A stretch of 13,036 bases of DNA from an uncultured Prevotella sp. (lineage in GTDB: Bacteria; Bacteroidota; Bacteroidia; Bacteroidales; Bacteroidaceae), in assembly GCA_900314365.1 (NCBI GenBank), contig OMVH01000285.1, forward strand, positions 1-13,036, read 5' to 3'. Below are positions 8,680 through 13,036 of the stretch, one piece after another (the first letter of the stretch is position 1; each line of letters begins with the position of its first letter). A model generated the notes under the pieces. The model did not search any database. It was not told where the DNA came from and saw only the letters and a list, made by a program, of their open reading frames with translations. The position numbers and the translations under genes are program-made.

Positions 8680-9548
8680 TCGCTCAAATCGATGGGATTA
8701 AAGGGTTCTATCCGCTTGTAGACCTGATTGTACTGCTGCTCGGTCATATCGGTGCCGTCAGGATTCACACCGTAGATTCTAACGCCTCCACTTCTTGACT
8801 GCATGGCCTCATCCATAGTGGTTGTACGACGAAAAGCTAAATATTGCTTCCATGACGCAGGCTCGGCCTTTCTCAAGTAGGAGGAAGGTGAGAGCTCTTC
8901 CTCACCCTTCATCTGCTCTAATCCTACGGCCGTAAAAACCCACTGAAGCCTTGCATCTTCTGCCTTGAGAATGAGTCCGGGCAGGCCACTCAAGAACCAG
9001 GGACCTTGGCCGATGGGTATCTCATCGGTATACCAGGCAGTCCAATGCCTTCCTTTATAATAAGTTTCCGCCTTTGAACAACTGTAGCCAAGGATGGTAC
9101 AAGTGTCAGCGCACAGGCTCCACTGAGGCTCCGACATCGGCTCCTCAAACCGGTAACTGCCATACAAACCGCTGCTAATCATCCACGTATTACTACCCTC
9201 GGGATAATTGCGGAAACTTTTCAGCGTCAGGTTCACATAGGCCGGTCGCTGCATGTCGGGACTGACCTCGCCCCCACGCTTCATAGCTTCCGCCCAATAA
9301 TCATAAAGCTGTTTCTCCCGGGAACTATAGAAGGCATTACACTTCCTGCCTATGTCGAGCCGCATCTCGTCATCAAGGTAGCGGTAGTTAGAGTTGGAAT
9401 CCCGCTCTAAGGTATCCTTGACAAAACGAGTCTTATAGGTAATACGATACATCACTTTGTCAAAGCTCTGGGCATAGATTGACTGGCAGAACATAAAAAT
9501 GGGTACGACGAGCACCCACCGACAAGCCGTTTTTAGGGCGCAAAGCAT
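8676..9548 (-). CDS. GLPGLI family protein (second of two paralogues)
   Basis: The ATG at 9548 is chosen: it lies four bases after the stop of the upstream paralogue. A longer frame from a TTG at 9569 would overlap that gene by 17 bases and only adds residues before the signal peptide. The 290-residue product has a signal peptide ending at IYA-Q (cut after Ala26). It carries the family-defining hexamer GLPGLI at 188-193 inside GPWFLSGLPGLILKAED, and a Cys-x6-Cys pair (C150, C157) just before KGRHWTAWYTDEIP. Proteins of this family (TIGR01200, Porph_ging) are found in Bacteroidetes and are secreted or periplasmic; their biochemical role is not established. It overlaps the downstream barrel gene by four bases, suggesting the two products work together. 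It ends in NPIDLSE, resembling the end of its paralogue. Confidence 0.93.
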   Translation of the reverse strand: MLCALKTACRWVLVVPIFMFCQSIYAQSFDKVMYRITYKTRFVKDTLERDSNSNYRYLDDEMRLDIGRKCNAFYSSREKQLYDYWAEAMKRGGEVSPDMQRPAYVNLTLKSFRNYPEGSNTWMISSGLYGSYRFEEPMSEPQWSLCADTCTILGYSCSKAETYYKGRHWTAWYTDEIPIGQGPWFLSGLPGLILKAEDARLQWVFTAVGLEQMKGEEELSPSSYLRKAEPASWKQYLAFRRTTTMDEAMQSRSGGVRIYGVNPDGTDMTEQQYNQVYKRIEPFNPIDLSE

Positions 9549-9552
9549 TTCT

Positions 9553-10458
9553 TTACTCAGCAATCTCAATCGGATTATACGGAGCCACCTCCTTCATTTT
9601 CTTCATAAAGTTATCTGCCTCGCCGGCGTCCTTCACATCGGTTAATTCAATAGATATACCGGCGGCAGAGAGAGCGTCGTTCACCGTGGTCGTACGGTTC
9701 ACCTTGTCGTACTCCTTCTGCGAGACAGGCTCATACTTCTTGTAGTTTTTCACGAGCGTGATGTCCTCTTTGCCATCAACCTGCTCCAGTCCCTTAGCCT
9801 CGAAACAATACTGCCGTTGCGAGTCCTCGGCCTTGAGAATCAGTCCGGGCAGTCCAGCCAGCTTCCAAGGACCATAGTCGAGAGGGATATCCTCTGTGAA
9901 CCACACCGTCCAGTGGCGCCCCTTAAAGCGGGTCTCAGCCTTTGTACAGTGATATTTTAGCAGCGTACATGTGTCAGCGTCAATGGTCCATTCGGGCGTT
10001 ACAGTCTTTTCGGATATACGATAGTTGTTCATCATGGCACTACTGAGGAAACTGGTCTCACCCTTCGGATAGTTTCTATAGACCACCCAGGTCATTGAAG
10101 GACCAGCAGGTGCATTGGTGAAATCGGTTTCACCCCGCTTTACCTTTTCCTTCAGCCACTTTTCGTAAATGGCTCCGCGCTCACTGTAGAACTTGCTTAC
10201 CGACTGGCCAATGTCGAGCCGCATCTCATCATGACGGTATACATAGTGTCCCAGCGAATCACGCTTGGTAGTGTCGGTGACAAAATTGGTAGCATAAGTG
10301 ACACGATAGTTTACCTTATCTATTGATGTTGCAGAGGCTGACTGTCCAGTGGTAGTCCCAGCATCTCCCGGCTTGACTATTCGTACGGACTGAGGGGTAG
10401 CGGCAAGTCCATATAAGCACATGGAACCTAATAATGCTAAAGCAAAAGTACGCTTCAT
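9553..10458 (-). CDS. GLPGLI family protein (first of two paralogues)
   Basis: This 301-residue protein has a signal peptide (MKRTFALALLGSMCLYGLAA, probable cut near residue 20). A Thr/Ser/Gly-rich stretch of about 25 residues (22-45) follows, which the downstream paralogue lacks. The GLPGLI hexamer is at 202-207 within GPWKLAGLPGLILKAED. A Cys-x6-Cys pair (C164, C171) precedes KGRHWTVWFTEDIP, and MRLDIG is at 79-84, all matching the paralogue. It closes with NPIEIAE. It is the first gene of a three-gene minus-strand operon with a promoter about 50 bases upstream, and stops four bases before the next ATG. Family assignment is firm; function is unknown. Location next to an outer-membrane barrel suggests a periplasmic or envelope role, which is inference. 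Confidence 0.94.
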   Translation of the reverse strand: MKRTFALALLGSMCLYGLAATPQSVRIVKPGDAGTTTGQSASATSIDKVNYRVTYATNFVTDTTKRDSLGHYVYRHDEMRLDIGQSVSKFYSERGAIYEKWLKEKVKRGETDFTNAPAGPSMTWVVYRNYPKGETSFLSSAMMNNYRISEKTVTPEWTIDADTCTLLKYHCTKAETRFKGRHWTVWFTEDIPLDYGPWKLAGLPGLILKAEDSQRQYCFEAKGLEQVDGKEDITLVKNYKKYEPVSQKEYDKVNRTTTVNDALSAAGISIELTDVKDAGEADNFMKKMKEVAPYNPIEIAE

Positions 10459-10504
10459 AATTTATCGATCCTTAAAAAACAACAAAATCATTGAGAAAGC
10501 GCTG

Positions 10505-10536
10505 CAAAAGTAAGCATATTATCCGAGACAGGCAAA
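10505..10536 (-). promoter_or_regulatory. Bacteroidetes-type promoter for the GLPGLI/barrel operon
   Basis: Read on the minus strand, TTTG (10533-10536) is followed by a 20-base spacer and TACTTTTG (10505-10512). This fits the Bacteroidetes vegetative promoter form, -33 TTTG and -7 TAnnTTTG. Transcription would begin a few bases further on, near 10498, leaving a leader of about 40 bases before the ATG at 10458. No operator or further conserved element was recognised around it. Confidence 0.8.
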
Positions 10537-10625
10537 GAAACGCACTATTTTCTTCAGCATCTCCATGATGGTCCGCTCTCAGTGGAGACTATGTCGAGCA
10601 GGTGCGTACAATGAGTGAGGAAGGA

Positions 10626-10671
10626 AGCCAGAAGAGCAGTCGCTCTTGCGGAGGGAGCGACAATTCTGGCT
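10626..10671 (-). terminator. Composite stem-loop downstream of the SLC13 gene, possible terminator
   Basis: An outer perfect 8-bp stem (AGCCAGAA at 10626-10633 with 10664-10671) encloses an inner perfect 7-bp stem (GTCGCTC at 10639-10645 with 10655-10661) and a 9-base loop. The internal loop is asymmetric, five bases against two. It lies about 80 bases past the stop of the permease gene. On the minus strand it runs into a pyrimidine stretch (TTCCTTCC) and not a clean T tract, so termination efficiency is uncertain. It may instead protect the 3' end of the transcript. The rest of 10537-10751 shows no gene or other clear signal. Confidence 0.5.
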
Positions 10672-10751
10672 GAAGGAAGAGGAAGTGGGAAAGAAAACCA
10701 ACGACACCAACAGAGACTCATAGAAAAGAATTGAGAAGATAGTCACGCCCC

Positions 10752-12572
10752 TCAGAAAGGCCATAGCAACGGCAGGAAGAAGGTCATTACAATACCAATG
10801 ATGACTTGCAGCGGCAGACCTACACGGACATAATCCATGAACGAGTAATGACCTGCTTTCATTACGAGGGCATTGGGCGGAGTGGAGAAGGGCGAGGCAA
10901 AGCACATGCTGGCTCCCAGCGTCACTGCCATAAGGAAGGAATAGGGACTGACACCGGTCTGCTGCGCTGCCACCATGGCGATGGGAGCCATGAGAACGGC
11001 AGTGGCGGTGTTGCTGATGAACATTGTCATGAGAGAGGTAGTGAAGTAAATGCCCGCGAGGAGAGCGTAAGGACCGAGTCCTCCCAAGATACTGACAAGC
11101 GACGACGACACCAAGGCCGACACGCCCGTCTTTTCCAGCGCTGTCGACATCGGCATCATGGCCGCTATGAGCACTATGCTCTCCCAGTTGATAGTGGCGT
11201 AGGCATCCTCTACCTTTCGGAAGCATCCTGTCAGAACCGTCAGCAAGGCCGCTATCAGCACAGCTGTGACAGGAGCCGTCCAGCCCGTCACCATGAGCCC
11301 TATCATGAGCAGCATGATGGCTGCCGCCGTGGAGCCCTTGTAGTCGAGCGTAGCCTTTCGGATGGTCTTGTCGGGATGCCCTAAAACCACCCAATTGCTG
11401 TTCTCGCTGTTCAGCGTAAGCAGGTCGTCCCACTGGGCCTGAACAAGCAGTACGTCGCCACCACGAAGGCGCCTGTCACCAAGGTCATCGTAGATGTACT
11501 CCTCTCCCCTACGGATTCCGAGCACATTGACCCTGTTCGCCTCACGAAGTCGCGAGTCGCGGATACGAGTATTGGTGAGCTTCGAGGAAGGCAGCACCAC
11601 TATCTCTGCCAGACCGATATCATAGAAGTCGAGCGAAGCCGCTTTCTCACGTCTGAGCCTGTATTCAGCCGCCATACGTCCCATGCCCTCACGGCTACCA
11701 ACGAGGTAGAGAATGTCGTCACTCTCGATGATGCTGTCACCAGAGACTATGCTCTGACTGACATCACGCACCATGCCCAAGGCTTTCCGTCGCTCATTGC
11801 GAATCTCAAGAATGGTGGCACCGAAGCGATTCTTCACGTCGAGGTCGATGACCTTCTTGCCAACTATGCTGCTACGTGCCGGGACACGGTAACGATAGAG
11901 ATTGTCATTGAGCTGATATTCTTCCACAAGGTCGTCGAGCGACTTTCCTCCGGCCTTCCTGCTCCGACCCCTCTGCTTCTTGACAAGCGTCTTGCTCATA
12001 GGTAACAGAAAGAGGATGCCGATGGCAATGATGACGATGCCTACGGGCAGAAAAGAGAAGAACGACAGTCCCTCGAAGCCATGCTTTTCGAGTTCCTCGC
12101 TGACAACAAGGTTGGGAGGGGTTCCGATGAGCGTAAGCATGCCTCCAAGACTCCCGGCGAAAGCCAACGGCATGAGAAGCCGCGAGCTGCTGAAGCCCCC
12201 TTGGGCAGCCATGCTCACGATGATGGGCATCATCAGAGCCACAGTGCCGGTGTTGCTCACAAAAGCCCCGATAGCCGACGTTGTGAGCATGACGAGCAGG
12301 AAAGCTTTTGTCTCGTTGCCTTTCGCCATCCCCATCATTCTGTCACCAGCAGCACGAGCAAGACCCGTCTGCAAGATAGCACCGCCCACCACGAAAAGGC
12401 CTACCATCATGACGACAACCGACGACGAGAATCCGGCCAGTGCCTCTGTGGGAGCGAGTATTCCGGTGAGAATCAGGACGACGAGGGCCGACAAAGCCAC
12501 AATGTCGCTGCGTATGCGTCCCCAAATGAACAGAGCTATGGTGATGAAAAGTACGATGAGGGTGATGGTCAT
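10752..12572 (-). CDS. SLC13/DASS-family anion permease with two TrkA-C-like domains
   Basis: This 606-residue integral inner-membrane protein has two homologous membrane halves. In the first (about 1-195) a SNTGTVALMMP motif at 106-116 and GTPPN at 150-154 are seen. In the second (about 411-606) SNTATAVLMAP lies at 520-530 and STPPNALV at 563-570. These paired SNT motifs are the ion and substrate-binding loops of the divalent anion:sodium symporter family. Between the halves, about 223-297 and 313-385 look like two TrkA-C (RCK-C) domains (RSSIVGKKVIDLDVKNRFGATI with DDILYLVGS; RIRDSRLREANRVNVLGIRRG with GDVLLVQA), which in related proteins lie in the cytoplasm and may sense a ligand. Substrates in the family include sulfate, phosphate and dicarboxylates; none can be chosen here. 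The gene appears monocistronic. Confidence 0.92.
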   Translation of the reverse strand: MTITLIVLFITIALFIWGRIRSDIVALSALVVLILTGILAPTEALAGFSSSVVVMMVGLFVVGGAILQTGLARAAGDRMMGMAKGNETKAFLLVMLTTSAIGAFVSNTGTVALMMPIIVSMAAQGGFSSSRLLMPLAFAGSLGGMLTLIGTPPNLVVSEELEKHGFEGLSFFSFLPVGIVIIAIGILFLLPMSKTLVKKQRGRSRKAGGKSLDDLVEEYQLNDNLYRYRVPARSSIVGKKVIDLDVKNRFGATILEIRNERRKALGMVRDVSQSIVSGDSIIESDDILYLVGSREGMGRMAAEYRLRREKAASLDFYDIGLAEIVVLPSSKLTNTRIRDSRLREANRVNVLGIRRGEEYIYDDLGDRRLRGGDVLLVQAQWDDLLTLNSENSNWVVLGHPDKTIRKATLDYKGSTAAAIMLLMIGLMVTGWTAPVTAVLIAALLTVLTGCFRKVEDAYATINWESIVLIAAMMPMSTALEKTGVSALVSSSLVSILGGLGPYALLAGIYFTTSLMTMFISNTATAVLMAPIAMVAAQQTGVSPYSFLMAVTLGASMCFASPFSTPPNALVMKAGHYSFMDYVRVGLPLQVIIGIVMTFFLPLLWPF

Positions 12573-12647
12573 AGACGGAATATGAGTTTATGAAGGGTTA
12601 TCAATCAATAGTGGTTCGTAAAAAAATGCTCGGACTCTCTTCTTCCT

Positions 12648-12667
12648 GCGATGGCCACGGCCATTGC
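12648..12667 (-). other. Inverted repeat in the leader of the permease gene
   Basis: The two arms ATGGCC (12651-12656) and GGCCAT (12659-12664) are perfectly complementary around two bases. Three further positions on each side extend the stem with one mismatch on the transcript strand. It would sit about 10 bases from the predicted 5' end of the permease transcript. A seven-base A run on the plus strand (12620-12626), U in the transcript, follows about 20 bases later, too far for a classic attenuator. It could stabilise the 5' end; no function is shown. Confidence 0.35.
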
Positions 12668-12682
12668 TGTTGCTTACTTTTA

Positions 12683-12714
12683 CAAACTTACGGATTTATT
12701 TCCTCAACTCCAAA
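12683..12714 (-). promoter_or_regulatory. Bacteroidetes-type promoter for the SLC13 permease gene
   Basis: On the minus strand, TTTG (12711-12714), a 20-base spacer, and TAAGTTTG (12683-12690) match the -33/-7 consensus TTTG and TAnnTTTG, with the same spacer length as the promoter of the neighbouring operon. Initiation would fall near 12676, giving a leader of about 105 bases to the ATG at 12572. Confidence 0.75.
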
Positions 12715-13036
12715 AATACCGTGATTATTTTCGGAGGTATAACAAATGTTTCGTCTTATTAACGAGACCGTCCCTCTCACCCACTCCGTCTTCCTCCATA
12801 CCTCTCCTTGAAAGACCAAGCCTGAGTGGTCAACCCACTAAGCGGGACTTAGAGAACTCCGTCCCGCTTTGCTATCGGCGCAAACTGCCTCTGTTCATTT
12901 CTTTCCAAGTACCTCATCGAATTTTCTGATAATAGAGAAGCAGTCATCCTTGAACTCCTTACTCAAGTTTCGGAAGTTTAATTATCCCTTATAGGGGTAA
13001 ATCTGTGGCTGTCCGCGAGCTGATGAATCAACCTCT
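12715..13036. other. Gene-poor stretch upstream of the permease promoter
   Basis: No convincing gene was found in these 322 bases. On the minus strand a frame open to the window edge (13036-12982) ends in RGQPQIYPYKG and a TAA; it could be the last 17 residues of a neighbouring gene, but is too short to identify. Another minus-strand frame, whose stop is near 12916, encodes about 27 residues ending in RKFDEVLGKK without a clear start. A plus-strand frame of 92 codons at 12651-12929 runs through the permease promoter and leader and is judged non-coding. The stretch may be decayed sequence or an intergenic repeat. Confidence 0.45.
12814..12869. repeat. Tandem short inverted repeats
   Basis: AGTGG/CCACT (12825-12829 with 12835-12839) forms a small hairpin. 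It is directly followed by a 9-bp stem, AAGCGGGAC at 12840-12848 with 12861-12869, around a 12-base loop. A competing pair, GACCA/TGGTC (12814-12818 with 12827-12831), overlaps the first hairpin, so alternative foldings are possible. The second stem is followed on the plus strand by only one extra T and then GC, so it is at best a weak terminator. It could belong to a gene off the right edge or to a dispersed intergenic element. Confidence 0.45.

Noticed and set aside
9549..9569. TTG start for the second GLPGLI gene
   Set aside because: It overlaps the upstream gene by 17 bases. The ATG at 9548 gives a complete signal peptide and normal operon spacing.
10560..10588. TCTCCA/TGGAGA inverted pair with a 17-base loop
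   Set aside because: A six-base stem with a long loop and no T tract is expected by chance.
10579..11433. Minus-strand frame of 284 codons overlapping the permease gene and its downstream gap
   Set aside because: It is an alternative frame of the permease gene; its product is low in hydrophobic order, rich in His/Ser/Arg, and resembles no known protein.
12651..12929. 92-codon plus-strand frame upstream of the permease
   Set aside because: It starts in the permease leader, crosses that gene's promoter and two inverted repeats, and has no family resemblance.
12982..13000. Small imperfect hairpin TTATCCC/GGGGTAA considered as a terminator
   Set aside because: The stem is short with a wobble pair and has no T tract after it; chance is likely.

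Overview
The window looks like a chromosomal segment of a Bacteroidales bacterium, most likely Prevotella or a close relative. The evidence is a SusC/SusD pair followed by surface-type lipoproteins, two GLPGLI-family proteins, and two promoters of the Bacteroidetes form TTTG-N20-TAnnTTTG. GC content is moderate and codon third positions are rich in C/G. There is no sign of recent mobile DNA in the coding part.

Region 1 (1-6140, plus strand) is the distal end of a polysaccharide-utilisation-type operon. It holds the C-terminal ~505 residues of a SusC-type TonB-dependent receptor (5' end outside the window), a SusD-family lipoprotein, a DUF4959/DUF5126/DUF5000-type lipoprotein, and a DUF4998-type lipoprotein with a discoidin-like C-terminal half. 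The genes are 25-38 bases apart and end at a strong intrinsic terminator (6100-6145). No glycoside hydrolase, lyase, peptidase or regulator is visible, so the substrate cannot be named. The four products would form an outer-membrane binding and import complex.

Region 2 (10536-6184, minus strand) is a compact three-gene operon convergent with region 1. Two paralogous GLPGLI-family secreted proteins are followed by an outer-membrane beta-barrel with an N-terminal carboxypeptidase-regulatory-like domain and a plug-like region. A well-formed promoter lies just upstream. The gene junctions are a 4-base gap and an ATGA overlap, so the three products are probably made together. The function is unknown.

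Region 3 (12714-10752, minus strand) is a single gene for a SLC13/DASS-type anion permease with two cytoplasmic TrkA-C-like domains. It has its own promoter, a leader of about 105 bases, and a composite stem-loop downstream.

Region 4 (12715-13036) has no convincing gene. It contains tandem short inverted repeats and, at the right edge, short open frames that may be the end of a neighbouring minus-strand gene or decayed sequence.

No rRNA, tRNA, CRISPR array, insertion sequence or known riboswitch was recognised.
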